64,000 nt of DNA from Saprospiraceae bacterium (GTDB taxonomy: Bacteria; Bacteroidota; Bacteroidia; Chitinophagales; Saprospiraceae): the NCBI GenBank assembly GCA_016717145.1, contig JADKGD010000004.1, positions 124,001-188,000 of the forward strand, written 5' to 3'. The notes under the pieces were generated by a model. That model was not told the origin of the DNA. It saw only the letters and a list, made by a program, of their open reading frames with translations, and did no database searches. Each line of letters begins with the position of its first letter. The stretch's first letter is position 1. The position numbers and the translations under genes were made by a program. This document shows positions 18,556 to 28,075 of this stretch, one piece after another.

Positions 18556-20577
18556 ATGTTTTTAAAATCTTTATATACTTGCTGCATCGTTTTTATTATG
18601 GGTTTTGCGCTTACTGCTCAACCTGTGACTACAAGTACTTACGAGTCTATGATAGAAACGGCAGAAGAAGCTGCTGCCAATAATGATTATCAAAACGCTA
18701 TTGATTGGTTTGACAAACCATTTAAGGAATCGAAGGATCCTAATCTTCAGATTGCGATTTCGGATTTATACATGCTTTTAAGGGATTACCCAAAGGCTGA
18801 AAAAGGTTATGAGCGGATCTTAAAGAAAGATAAAACTGAGGAGTTTACAGATGTAAGACTAGACTATGCCAGATCGCTTAAATTCCAGGGTAAATATAAA
18901 TTGGCACTGGATGCATTTAATGAGTTTATATCAATAACTGATAGCGACTCTATGAAAAATGAAGCTAAAATTGATCTTAAAGGAATTCTGATGCTGGAAA
19001 AATATCCTGAAAATATTGAAGCTGTAGTTACCTTTGCAGGTGAAGAAATCAACTCTCCATCAGCCGAATCATCACCTGCACTATATACGGATGGGACGTT
19101 GTATTTTTCAAGTTTAAATGCAAAAGGACCTACCACTATTGACGGACAGGAAGGAGAATATCATGCAAAACTTTATAATGCGGCCAGAACACCTCAGGGT
19201 AGTTATTCTGCAGCAGTGGCTCTTGATGAAGCAATAAATAGGATTGACTTCCATTGTGGCGGAGTTTCTTTTTCAGAAGATGGAAACAGAATGTATTTTA
19301 CCCGGGCAAAATTATTGGGTAATGGGATAAAAAATTCTGAGATTTATCTTTCTGTTCGCAATGGCGACAAATGGGGTACGCCCAATCCAATTGCTGAATT
19401 GAACAATGAATTCAGGTCAAGACATCCGTATGAAGGTGAACTTTTTGGATCTAAAGTATTATATTTTGTGTCAGATATGCCGGGTGGCTTAGGTGGATAT
19501 GACCTGTATTATTCTGAGATGAAAGGCGGATCTTATGGCATTCCTAAAAATTTGGGAAATGTAGTCAACACACCTAAAAATGAAGAATCGCCCTTTTATA
19601 ATGAAGGCACCTTATATTTCAGTAGTAACGGACATCCAGGCATGGGTGGCGCAGATAATTTTTTTACGACATGGAACGGATCAAAGTGGGAGACTGTGAC
19701 CAATATGGGATATAATTATAATTCCTCTTACGACGATTCTTTTTTGAGGTTTACTAAAAGCGGAAATGCCGGTTTCCTGGTTTCAAACAGAACCAACAAA
19801 GACAAGAAAAAATTTAAAGCGAGTGAGACATGTTGTGATGATATTTACCTGATACAAATAAGGGATTTGGTCATCGATCTGCAGGCTTTGATCAATAATG
19901 ACAAAGGTCCGCTCGAAGGGGCAACGACCGAATTATTTGAAGCAGGCGGAAAAATTCCATTGGATTCAAAAACAAATTTTACTTCAAATAATTTTTCATT
20001 CCTGCTTGATGCGGATAAATCGTACAAAGTTTACTTTTCTAAAGAAGGCTATTACCCCGATTCAGTTTCATTTAATACGAATGGTATTTTTGACGATTAT
20101 ACAGTAAAAAAATCTGTAACCTTACGAGCTAAACCAATTGAAGATCTGTTTGAGACAGTAAAAATTAATGAACCCATCAGATTAAATAATATTTATTATG
20201 ACTTAAATGACGATAAAATCCTACCTGCTGCTGAAAAGGATTTGGCCTACTTACAGGAGTTAATGGAACAATATGAAGATATGATAATCGAGTTGTCATC
20301 CCACACAGACAGCAGAGGAGATTCTCCTTTTAATCAGAAACTTTCTCAGCGTCGTGCGGAATCGGCAAAAAGGTGGCTGGTTGCCGAAGGGATAGGAGCC
20401 AACAGGATCAAAACAGTAGGTTATGGTGAAAAAGTGTTGTTAAACAGGTGTAAAAATGGTGTCAAATGCAGTGAAGAAGAACATCAGTTAAACAGAAGAA
20501 CAGAGTTTAAAATCATCGCCGGACCACAATCAATTGAAGTGAAAAAATCACGATTGAAGTCAGAAACCAAACAATAA
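18556..20577 (+). CDS. OmpA-family protein with PorE-like architecture
   Basis: This 673-residue protein has four parts: a signal peptide ending FALTAQ; TPR repeats around residues 25-150; a WD40-like beta-propeller (PD40) around residues 165-430 with motifs such as GGYDLYYSEMKGGSYGIPKNLG; a carboxypeptidase-regulatory-like domain around 440-530; and a C-terminal OmpA domain (LSSHTDSRGDSPFNQKLSQRRAESAKRWL). That order matches PorE, which ties the T9SS to peptidoglycan. Unlike lipoprotein PorE, the signal peptide lacks a lipobox cysteine before the mature start. Its place after two PorP genes supports a T9SS/gliding role. PorE-like paralogs are numerous in this phylum, so it need not be PorE itself. 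Confidence 0.88.
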   Translation: MFLKSLYTCCIVFIMGFALTAQPVTTSTYESMIETAEEAAANNDYQNAIDWFDKPFKESKDPNLQIAISDLYMLLRDYPKAEKGYERILKKDKTEEFTDVRLDYARSLKFQGKYKLALDAFNEFISITDSDSMKNEAKIDLKGILMLEKYPENIEAVVTFAGEEINSPSAESSPALYTDGTLYFSSLNAKGPTTIDGQEGEYHAKLYNAARTPQGSYSAAVALDEAINRIDFHCGGVSFSEDGNRMYFTRAKLLGNGIKNSEIYLSVRNGDKWGTPNPIAELNNEFRSRHPYEGELFGSKVLYFVSDMPGGLGGYDLYYSEMKGGSYGIPKNLGNVVNTPKNEESPFYNEGTLYFSSNGHPGMGGADNFFTTWNGSKWETVTNMGYNYNSSYDDSFLRFTKSGNAGFLVSNRTNKDKKKFKASETCCDDIYLIQIRDLVIDLQALINNDKGPLEGATTELFEAGGKIPLDSKTNFTSNNFSFLLDADKSYKVYFSKEGYYPDSVSFNTNGIFDDYTVKKSVTLRAKPIEDLFETVKINEPIRLNNIYYDLNDDKILPAAEKDLAYLQELMEQYEDMIIELSSHTDSRGDSPFNQKLSQRRAESAKRWLVAEGIGANRIKTVGYGEKVLLNRCKNGVKCSEEEHQLNRRTEFKIIAGPQSIEVKKSRLKSETKQ

Positions 20578-20625
20578 AGTTATTATTAAGGTTGGATAGG
20601 AATAAATTTTTTAATTGCTCCTGCT

Positions 20626-21027
20626 TTATTTTTTATCTATCGAGTCATAAACAATAACTTTTGACCATAGATGACTATGATTTTTAACAAAATCCAGATG
20701 TATCTGATCTTTTTGATAGAATGCTTCATCTTCGGCAGTATTAAAAAAAAGCAACCAGGAGATAGTATAAGAATTATCAATTACACCTCGGTTTGTAGCG
20801 GCCGGAACGCCGATGTGATAAGATTGTAAGGATTTAATTCGGGTTAGTGCTTGGAGCCCTGCTACCAATTGGTTCAATTCTGCAGTTCCGGAGCCTTCCT
20901 TAAGCCAGAAATATACATGATGGACAAAGGTATTTTTGATCTCTTTATTTTTGTTTGTTGGTGACCATAATAAAATTGGAGCAAATAAGGAAGTGAAACT
21001 AAGTTGATTAAAAATTCTTCTATTCAT
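20626..21027 (-). CDS. Dabb family (stress-responsive A/B barrel) protein
   Basis: After a short N-terminal hydrophobic leader (MNRRIFNQLSFTSLFAPILLW), which may be an export signal, comes a Dabb alpha/beta-barrel domain. It starts NTFVHHVYFWLKEG and contains the typical SYHIGVPAATNRGVIDNSYTIS and FVKNHSHLW near the end. Dabb proteins are small dimeric ferredoxin-like barrels of mostly unknown function. I chose the ATG at 21027 (MNRRIF) over the upstream one at 21051 because it places the leader at the N-terminus. It converges with the PorE-like gene. Confidence 0.82.
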   Translation of the reverse strand: MNRRIFNQLSFTSLFAPILLWSPTNKNKEIKNTFVHHVYFWLKEGSGTAELNQLVAGLQALTRIKSLQSYHIGVPAATNRGVIDNSYTISWLLFFNTAEDEAFYQKDQIHLDFVKNHSHLWSKVIVYDSIDKK

Positions 21028-21235
21028 GATGTAAAAATTTGATATCATCAAAGATAGATTTTATAAGGTAAGAATGTATAATATTTGGATAGCGTATTTA
21101 AGAAATATTTAAATAATTAAATTGAAGTTTAATCATTCTAAAATGTTGATTAAGTAAATTTTATTAAGAAATGTTCTAAATAAATAATTTTGAAATATTA
21201 AGAATTTTAAATTCTTAATATAATGGAAAGCTTGT

Positions 21236-21243
21236 TATATTTG
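21236..21243 (+). promoter_or_regulatory. Predicted -7 promoter element of the nqr operon
   Basis: TATATTTG matches the Bacteroidota -7 consensus TAnnTTTG and ends 48 bases before the chosen nqrA start. No convincing -33 TTTG is seen, so this is a weak prediction. Confidence 0.45.
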
Positions 21244-21291
21244 CCTGAATTTTATTTAAATTTATAAAATCGTTTAAATTTGAAGATCAAG

Positions 21292-22908
21292 ATGAATAAG
21301 TTGGTACTCACAATGAGCTTGACTTTTCTGGCAAATTTGGCATCCTCACAATCTAAGGACTCTGACAGTGATTTATTGATATATGGACTTACAGCTGTAT
21401 GTTTGGTATTGGTAATTTGGGCTATGCTGGCATTGGCAAGTAATCTCATGAAAATTGAAGCAGCAAAAAACGGCTTGGATGAGGAGAAAAATAACTTTAG
21501 TGTATTCCCTGGCTTAAACGACTTATTCAAACCAAAGAAACCTTCTTTTGTTACAGAAGGGTCTTTTCATAAATTAAAATCAGGTTTTGACATCAATCTT
21601 GAGGGTAGTGCGAAGGGGCCGGTTCAGACTGTTCAGGTGACTAGATATGCACTTAAGCCTACTGATTTTTTTGGAATGTCTCCCATACCAAAAGTCACTG
21701 TTGAGGTAGGCGCTGAAGTTAAGGCTGGTGATATTTTATTTTTTGATAAAAAGAAGCCTGAAGTTCAATATGCAAGCCCTGTAAGTGGAGAAGTTGTGGA
21801 CATATTGAGGGGAGAAAAAAGATCAATTGCCCAGGTAGTTATACTGTCGGACAAGAAAATGTCTTATACAAAATATACAGCACCTGACATTCAAAAAGTA
21901 GATAGGGAAACGCTTGTTGCATTTATGATGTCTTGTGGTTTATGGCCTTTGATTAATGAAAGACCTTATGATGTTGTCCCTGCTGCGACTACAATCCCAG
22001 TGAATATTTTTGTTAGTACATTTGATACTGCTCCATTAGCACCTGATAGTTCTTTGATTATTCAGGGTAACGAAACGGCTTTCCAGAAAGGATTGGATGT
22101 TTTGGTAGCTTTGACTTCAGGGAAAGTGCATCTAGGATTGGATGCCAGAGGTGCAGGTAAAGCAGCAGCTGGTTTTGTTCAGGCTAAAAATGTGGAAAAA
22201 CATTGGTTTTCCGGACCGCACCCTGCTGGGAATGTAGGTGTTCATATTCATCATGTTGCACCTATTAAAACCGGAGATAAAGTGTGGACACTAGGTGTTC
22301 AGGAAGTGGTTACCATAGGACAGATGTTCCTTAAAGGAGAGTATCATGCCGAACGAATAGTTGCAATTACCGGTGCCGAATTATTAGAGCCTAAGTATGT
22401 AAAGACCTATCAGGGGGCAAGTATTGCAGACTTGATAAAAGGAAATATAAAAGAAGGAAATAACAGAGTTATAAGTGGAGATGTGTTATCAGGAAAACAA
22501 ACTGAAGTTAATGGTTTTTTGGGATTCAGAGATGATCAGATTACCGTTGTAAAAGAAGGAAATGAATATGAGTTATTTGGCTGGTTACTGCCTTTAGCTC
22601 CGAGGCCATCGATATCAGGAACAATACCGTCATTTGGCAAAGACCATAAGTTTGAAGCAAATACAAATACCCACGGTGAAAAGCGTGCATTTGTAGTTTC
22701 AGGTCAGTATGAATCTGTATTGCCAATGGATATATATCCTCAGCATCTGATGAAAGCCATCCTGACTAATAATATTGAAAAAATGGAAGGTTTGGGTTTG
22801 GCCGAATTAACTGAAGAGGATATCGCACTTTGTGAATTTGTATGTACCTCCAAAAATCCTTTACAATCAATTCTAAGGCAGGGATTGGAGACGCTTAAAA
22901 CATCATAA
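21292..22908 (+). CDS. nqrA: Na+-translocating NADH:quinone reductase subunit A, with N-terminal membrane anchor
   Basis: NqrA is the quinone-interacting peripheral subunit of the Na+-pumping NADH dehydrogenase. The NqrA part starts near residue 90 (GFDINLEGSAKGPVQTVQ) and has typical blocks SPVSGEVVDILRGEKR, FSGPHPAGNVGVHIHHVAPI and the C-terminal CEFVCTSKNPLQSILRQGLE. About 90 extra residues precede it: a signal-peptide-like stretch (MNKLVLTMSLTFLANLASSQ), then a membrane helix (LLIYGLTAVCLVLVIWAMLALA). The canonical protein is about 445 residues and lacks these. The likely result is an NqrA tethered to the membrane with its body in the cytoplasm. I chose the ATG at 21292 over an upstream TTG. 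It is first in the nqrABCDEF operon. Confidence 0.93.
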   Translation: MNKLVLTMSLTFLANLASSQSKDSDSDLLIYGLTAVCLVLVIWAMLALASNLMKIEAAKNGLDEEKNNFSVFPGLNDLFKPKKPSFVTEGSFHKLKSGFDINLEGSAKGPVQTVQVTRYALKPTDFFGMSPIPKVTVEVGAEVKAGDILFFDKKKPEVQYASPVSGEVVDILRGEKRSIAQVVILSDKKMSYTKYTAPDIQKVDRETLVAFMMSCGLWPLINERPYDVVPAATTIPVNIFVSTFDTAPLAPDSSLIIQGNETAFQKGLDVLVALTSGKVHLGLDARGAGKAAAGFVQAKNVEKHWFSGPHPAGNVGVHIHHVAPIKTGDKVWTLGVQEVVTIGQMFLKGEYHAERIVAITGAELLEPKYVKTYQGASIADLIKGNIKEGNNRVISGDVLSGKQTEVNGFLGFRDDQITVVKEGNEYELFGWLLPLAPRPSISGTIPSFGKDHKFEANTNTHGEKRAFVVSGQYESVLPMDIYPQHLMKAILTNNIEKMEGLGLAELTEEDIALCEFVCTSKNPLQSILRQGLETLKTS

Positions 22909-22935
22909 TAACCAACGAATTTATTTACAAAACAA

Positions 22936-24186
22936 ATGGGATTAATAGATTTTTTAAAAAGCATAGAGCCAGATAAAAAGAAAAGTCCGTTATTGCACAC
23001 TGCATATGATGCTTTTTTTACTTTCGCATATGCACCTAATACTGTAACGAAAGCAGGAACCCATATCAAGGATGGGATGGATCTGAAAAGACTCATGGTT
23101 ACTGTGGTAATATCCATGCAATTATGTTATCTTTTTGGAACATATAATATCGGGCATCAACATTTTGTAGCTGCTGGTGAATATCTAGGTTTTATTGAAG
23201 GATTTCACCTTAAACTTGCACATGGACTTATAAAACTTTTACCTATTTACGTAGTTAGTATGGCAGTAGGATTAGGCATCGAATTCTATTTTGCTGCTAA
23301 GAAAGGTCATGCTGTGGAGGAAGGTTATTTAGTGACAGGCGCTTTAATTCCGCTTATCATGCCTCCCGATCTTCCTCTTTGGATTTTATCTTTATCTATA
23401 GTATTTGCAGTAATCATTGGTAAAGAAGCATTCGGAGGTACAGGTATGAATATTTGGAACATTGCTTTACTTTCCAGAGTATTTGTATTTTTTGCATATC
23501 CACTTACCATTGCAGGTGATCAGGTCTGGGTGTCTGGATATGAAAAAATTAGTGATGGAGCATTAGCGGATTACGGTTGGTTCCATACAGGCTTTTTCAA
23601 CTCTCTTTTTGAGTGGATGGGCTTATCTACTTTTGATACAGCTACAAAAGTTGTTGACGGATTTAGTGGTGCCACTCCTTTGGCTTTAGCATACGAAGGT
23701 GGATGGGATAAAGTAACTTCTACCTTTTCAGAACAACAGATGATATGGGGCGCTATACCTGGATCTATTGGGGAGACAAGTAAAGTTATGATCCTGATTG
23801 GAGCCCTGATATTATTGGTAACCAAAGTTGCAAGTTGGCGGATAATGGCAGGGATGTTGGCAGGTCTTATAGGTACGACCTGGATGCTTAATGCATTGGG
23901 CAGTATGCCATTTATGAATGTAACATGGACGCAGCACCTTATGATGGGTTCTTTTCTTTTTGCTATGACCTTTATGGCAACTGATCCGGTTTCTGCTGCA
24001 ACTACAGATAGAGGCAAGTGGATATACGGCATACTAATTGGGTTTATAGGTATAATAATCAGGGTAATGAATCCGGCATATCCCGAAGGGTGGATGTTGT
24101 CAATTTTACTCTTAAATACTTTTGCGCCTACTATTGATTATTTTGTATTAGAATCCAACATTAAAAAAAGATTAAATCGTGCATAG
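22936..24186 (+). CDS. nqrB: Na+-translocating NADH:quinone reductase subunit B
   Basis: NqrB is the main membrane subunit of Na+-NQR. The 416-residue length is normal. About ten hydrophobic helices are visible. The covalent FMN attachment motif SGAT is present in DGFSGATPLALA, with Thr247 as acceptor. The conserved MPPDLPLWILSLSIVFAVIIGKEAFGGTGMN loop is recognisable near residues 142-171 by its MPPDLPLW start. It starts 27 bases after nqrA and overlaps the start of nqrC by 8 bases, indicating translational coupling. Confidence 0.97.
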   Translation: MGLIDFLKSIEPDKKKSPLLHTAYDAFFTFAYAPNTVTKAGTHIKDGMDLKRLMVTVVISMQLCYLFGTYNIGHQHFVAAGEYLGFIEGFHLKLAHGLIKLLPIYVVSMAVGLGIEFYFAAKKGHAVEEGYLVTGALIPLIMPPDLPLWILSLSIVFAVIIGKEAFGGTGMNIWNIALLSRVFVFFAYPLTIAGDQVWVSGYEKISDGALADYGWFHTGFFNSLFEWMGLSTFDTATKVVDGFSGATPLALAYEGGWDKVTSTFSEQQMIWGAIPGSIGETSKVMILIGALILLVTKVASWRIMAGMLAGLIGTTWMLNALGSMPFMNVTWTQHLMMGSFLFAMTFMATDPVSAATTDRGKWIYGILIGFIGIIIRVMNPAYPEGWMLSILLLNTFAPTIDYFVLESNIKKRLNRA

Positions 24187-24946
24187 TACCAGTTATATCA
24201 TCAAATTTACAATTGTCATGACAGTCGTTGTGGCTTTCATCCTGGCACTTATGGTATCAGGACTTAAAGGCATACATTCAGAAAATGAAGCAGTATATAA
24301 TAAAAAAGGCATACTTTCTGCTGTTGCAGTACAATTGGGCAAGGATATCAACACAATGACAAATAAAGATGTCCAGGACATATTCGGCTCACAGATAGAA
24401 CAAAAAGTCGTCAATATGAAAGGTGAAGAGTTGACTGCTGAACAGATAAAGACTTTGACCAACGGTTCAGCATTAACAGCAGAACAAATTGATTTAGGAA
24501 AAGAGGCTAAAAAACCGGTTGCAGATAGGTTGTTGCCTGTTTTTACTTTTACGGGTGCTGATAAAAAAAAATATAATATACTGTATGTGAGAGGCAAAGG
24601 CCTTTGGGATGAGATATGGGGTTATATAGCTTTTGAAGAGGATTGGAATACTATTGCGGGTGAAGCGTTTGACCATAAAGGTGAGACACCTGGACTGGGC
24701 GCCGAAATTAAGGACAATAAATCCTGGTATAGCATGTTTACAGGCAAAAAGATTTATAATAAGGAGGGCGCATTCACATCTATTTCAATCGTGAAAGGAG
24801 GTGTAAAAGATGCTACAAATCAAGTAGATGCCATTTCGGGTGCTACAATAACGGGAAATGGAGTAGACGAAATGTTGGAAAGAGGTTTAAAATATTATGA
24901 ACCTTTTATTTTAAAAAACAAAAAATTAGAAACAATAAATAAATAA
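24179..24946 (+). CDS. nqrC: Na+-translocating NADH:quinone reductase subunit C
   Basis: NqrC is a single-pass membrane subunit with a periplasmic flavin domain. The N-terminal helix (IVMTVVVAFILALMVSGL) is followed by a soluble domain with the second covalent FMN motif, AISGATITGNGV, with Thr223 as acceptor. The 255-residue length is as expected. The start is a GTG at 24179 that overlaps the end of nqrB by 8 bases; no other start is possible without losing the membrane helix. nqrD starts 2 bases after its stop. Confidence 0.96.
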   Translation: MHSTSYIIKFTIVMTVVVAFILALMVSGLKGIHSENEAVYNKKGILSAVAVQLGKDINTMTNKDVQDIFGSQIEQKVVNMKGEELTAEQIKTLTNGSALTAEQIDLGKEAKKPVADRLLPVFTFTGADKKKYNILYVRGKGLWDEIWGYIAFEEDWNTIAGEAFDHKGETPGLGAEIKDNKSWYSMFTGKKIYNKEGAFTSISIVKGGVKDATNQVDAISGATITGNGVDEMLERGLKYYEPFILKNKKLETINK

Positions 24947-24948
24947 GC

Positions 24949-25650
24949 ATGGCAGAAGTTAAAGATTTAAAGGTTAAAGAAGAATCGGCCTTTTCTTTCG
25001 GAAAGGAAGAAAAAAAATTGTTAACAGAACCAATTAATAACGACAATCCGATTACAGTCCAGATTCTGGGTGTATGTTCAGCTTTGGCTGTTACAACGTT
25101 GGTTAGTAAGGCAATTGTAATGGGTATTGCAGTGACCCTTGTAACCGGTTTTTCAAATTTATTTACCTCAATGCTTAGAAATTATATCCCTAAGCAAATC
25201 AGAATGATCGTACAATTGGTAATTATTGCTTTTTTGGTTACCGTTGTAGAATTGGCATTAAAAGCCGTTAATTACCCTATCTGGAAAGATTTATCGGTAT
25301 TTATTGGTCTGATCATCACCAATTGTATTGTAATGGGCCGTCTTGAAGCATATGCAATGGCTAATCGACCCTGGAAATCATTTTTGGATGGTATTGGTAA
25401 TGGATTAGGATATGCTCTTATTCTGATTATTGTAGCGGCATTCAGAGAGCTTTTTGGGAAGGGGTCGTTGTTAGATTTTAAAATTATAGGTCCTACAGCA
25501 GAGTATGCTTTGAATACTACGGATATATCCTGGTTGAACTGGTATACAGCAAATAATTTACTGATACTATCACCGGCAGCTATGTTTGTGGTAGCCATTA
25601 TCATTTGGATTCAGAGACATTATAATCAGAAGTTAGTTGATGTTTCATAA
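24949..25650 (+). CDS. nqrD: Na+-translocating NADH:quinone reductase subunit D
   Basis: NqrD is one of two homologous small integral subunits (with NqrE) at the core of the Na+-NQR, where a central iron centre is held. The 233-residue protein has about six helices. It carries the conserved ALAVTTLVSKAIVMGIAVTL-type first helix, the cysteine-containing IGLIITNCIVMGRLEAYAMAN segment seen as TNCIVMGRLEA, and FRELFGKGSLLDF. The first 25 residues are a polar extension. Spacing of 2 bases to nqrC and 26 to nqrE fits one operon. Confidence 0.96.
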   Translation: MAEVKDLKVKEESAFSFGKEEKKLLTEPINNDNPITVQILGVCSALAVTTLVSKAIVMGIAVTLVTGFSNLFTSMLRNYIPKQIRMIVQLVIIAFLVTVVELALKAVNYPIWKDLSVFIGLIITNCIVMGRLEAYAMANRPWKSFLDGIGNGLGYALILIIVAAFRELFGKGSLLDFKIIGPTAEYALNTTDISWLNWYTANNLLILSPAAMFVVAIIIWIQRHYNQKLVDVS

Positions 25651-25676
25651 TTTTAAAAGAAAATAAAAAAAATAAA

Positions 25677-26282
25677 ATGGGAGATATAATTAATATTTTT
25701 ATAAAATCTGCCTTCATAGAAAATATGGCATTGTCGTATTTTTTGGGAATGTGTTCGTTTCTGGCAGTATCCAAAAGTGTAAAAACAGCTTTGGGCTTAG
25801 GAATAGCTGTAGTTTTTGTTCAGGGCATAACCATTCCTATGAATTGGTTAATTGATTATTACCTTTTGGGCGAAAATGGTTTTTTTGGAATAGATCTTAC
25901 TTTTTTAAGGTTTATTATTTTTATTTCAACCATTGCAGCATTAGTTCAATTGGTTGAAATGGTAGTAGAAAAATTTTCACCTTCATTATACAATTCGTTA
26001 GGTATATTTCTTCCGTTAATAACAGTTAATTGTGCTATTCTCGGTGGTTCATTGTTCATGATCACAAAGGAGTATAATTTTTCGCAATCCGTATCTTTCG
26101 GTTTGGGCGGAGGTGTTGGTTGGGCAATAGCGATTTTAGCAATAGCAGGTATCCGTGAAAAAATGGCTTACTCCGTGATACCCGCCCCACTCAGAGGATT
26201 GGGTATGGCATTCATTCTTACCGGATTAATGGGTATCGCTTTTATGGGTTTGATGGGTATAGATCCAGCAGCATTTAAATAA
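25677..26282 (+). CDS. nqrE: Na+-translocating NADH:quinone reductase subunit E
   Basis: NqrE is the second of the paired small membrane subunits. The 201 residues match the family. Recognisable segments are KSAFIENMALSYFLGMCSFLAVSK at the N-terminus (seen from SAFIENMALSYFLGMC), PLITVNCAILGG with the conserved cysteine, and the C-terminal GIREKMAYSVIPAPLRGLGMAF. It lies between nqrD and nqrF with short spacers. Confidence 0.97.
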   Translation: MGDIINIFIKSAFIENMALSYFLGMCSFLAVSKSVKTALGLGIAVVFVQGITIPMNWLIDYYLLGENGFFGIDLTFLRFIIFISTIAALVQLVEMVVEKFSPSLYNSLGIFLPLITVNCAILGGSLFMITKEYNFSQSVSFGLGGGVGWAIAILAIAGIREKMAYSVIPAPLRGLGMAFILTGLMGIAFMGLMGIDPAAFK

Positions 26283-26302
26283 GCTTTTAAAAAAAAAATA
26301 AG

Positions 26303-27624
26303 ATGTTTATAGCTCTATCAGTTATTATATTTACGGCAGTGATATTAGGATTGTCTTATATGTTGATATATGCCAGAAAAAAACTTGTGGCTCAAGGTGA
26401 TGTAAAAATTATCATAAACGGAGATGAAGATAATCCAATTTTGGTAAGTCCAGGTTCTTCATTATTGTCTACCTTGGGTGAAAGAAGTATATTTTTACCT
26501 TCTGCTTGTGGTGGTGGCGGTACTTGTGCCATGTGTGAATGCCATGTATATGAAGGGGGCGGTGAAGTATTGCCAACCGAAATGAATCACCTCACAAGAA
26601 AAGAAGCCGCAGAAGGTATGCGTCTTGCATGTCAGGTTAAGGTAAGACAAGATATGAAGATTGGCATTCCTGATGAGATATTTGGAATCAAAAAATGGGA
26701 TTGTGAAGTTATCTCCAATTATAATGTTGCAACCTTTATAAAAGAAACTATTGTCAGATTGCCTGAAGGCGAATCACTTGAATTTCAAGCGGGGGGCTAT
26801 ATCCAGATTGATGTTCCTCCTTGTACTGTTGATTATAAAGATATCGACATTACAGCACATCCTAAATATCATGATAGACCGGATAAATTCCAGACAGATT
26901 GGGATCAAAACCGAATGTGGGATTTAAAAATGGTAAATGAAGAGCCTATATTTCGGGCTTATTCTATGTCAAACCATCCTGCTGAAGGGAATATTGTTTC
27001 TTTGACGATTAGGATTGCTACTCCCCATTTAAATTCAAATTTGGAGCCGACGGCAAACGGCAATGGGATGGTTATGAAGCTATTAATCCAGGAATATGTT
27101 CTTCATATGTATTCTCAAAAAAATTAGGCGACAAAGTTACCATTTCAGGCCCATATGGGGAATTTTTTATAAAGCCAACACAGGCAGAAATGTTATATGT
27201 CGGTGGGGGAGCAGGCATGGCACCAATGAGGTCCCATCTGTATCATTTATTTCAGACATTAAAGACAAACAGAAAAGTTACCTTCTTTTATGGAGGAAGG
27301 ACTAAAAAGGAATTATTTTATATTGAAGAATTCAGAGAAATTGAAAAAAGGTTTCCTAATTTCAGATTCGCTGTCGCATTGGATAATCCATTACCTGAAG
27401 ATAACTGGACTCTTAAAAAAGATCTGAATGATCCTGAAGGCGATGGTTTTAAAGGCTTTGTGCACAATGTGGTTATCGAACAGTTTTTGAGTAAACATCC
27501 GGAACCTGAAGAACTTGAATTGTATTTCTGTGGTCCTCCGATGATGAATCAGTCAGTTTTGAAAATGGCAGATGAATGGGGTATACCTGAAGAAAACGTT
27601 GCATTCGACGACTTCGGTGGATAA
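26303..27624 (+). CDS. nqrF: Na+-translocating NADH:quinone reductase subunit F (frameshifted)
   Basis: NqrF is the NADH-oxidising subunit carrying FAD and a 2Fe-2S cluster. The N-terminal helix (IFTAVILGLSYMLIYA) is followed by a ferredoxin domain with ligands Cys69, Cys75, Cys78 and Cys110, then the FAD domain (RAYSMSNHP) and the NAD domain (GPYGEFF, VGGGAGMAPMRSH, FCGPPMMNQSVLKMADEWG). The first frame leaves the family sequence after RIATP near 27022 and stops at 27127. The next frame resumes at once with PFKFKFGADGKRQWDGYEAINPGICSSY-type sequence, typical for NqrF. One C missing from a CCCC run at 27023-27026 explains it. Reconstructed length is about 440 residues. In an otherwise complete operon, a real loss seems unlikely. 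Confidence 0.93.
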
Positions 27625-27649
27625 GTTTTATCAGTAAATAATATATTAT

Positions 27650-27676
27650 GGGGAATCTATTAGGTTCCCCTTTTTT
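27650..27676 (+). terminator. Rho-independent terminator of the nqr operon
   Basis: The stem GGGGAA/TTCCCC with a nine-base loop is followed by a T7 tract. It lies 26 bases after the nqrF stop. Confidence 0.8.
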
Positions 27677-27711
27677 ATAAAATAAATATTGGTGGTATTT
27701 AAATTTTTTAT

Positions 27712-28026
27712 ATGGAATGGTCATTAGGTAATTTTGATTGGCACTTGGTTGCAACAATTTTTTTTGGTGCTTTAAGTGGCTACGTTGCAAGCAGAATTTT
27801 GGGAGGAGATGGCTATGGTTTTTTTGGAAACATTGTAGTTGGTGTCATAGGTGGCTTTATTGGAAGTTACTTGGTTAAGTTGGCAAAAGTCCCTATGATG
27901 GATGGTTTTTTTGGAAACCTAATAAGCTCCGTGGGGGGAGCTATTGTGCTTATTTTTATTTTGGAAATAATCAAATACATTCAAAAATCCAATAGAGAAT
28001 CACAACATTCGCGTAGGCGGAGATAA
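27712..28026 (+). CDS. GlsB/YeaQ/YmgE family membrane protein
   Basis: This small protein (104 residues) has three hydrophobic helices rich in glycine. The pattern FFGALSGYVASRILGGDGYGFFGNIVVGVIGGFIGSYL (residues about 18-55, beginning FFGALSGYVA) marks the transglycosylase-associated / GlsB-YeaQ-YmgE stress-protein family. A short Arg/Ser-rich tail ends the protein. The family is linked to general stress in other bacteria but has no defined biochemical role. It follows the nqr terminator and converges with the ATP-grasp gene. Confidence 0.85.
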   Translation: MEWSLGNFDWHLVATIFFGALSGYVASRILGGDGYGFFGNIVVGVIGGFIGSYLVKLAKVPMMDGFFGNLISSVGGAIVLIFILEIIKYIQKSNRESQHSRRRR

Positions 28027-28075
28027 AAATTACTAGTATAATTTCATATCAGCCTTATGATATATTTTATAAAAA

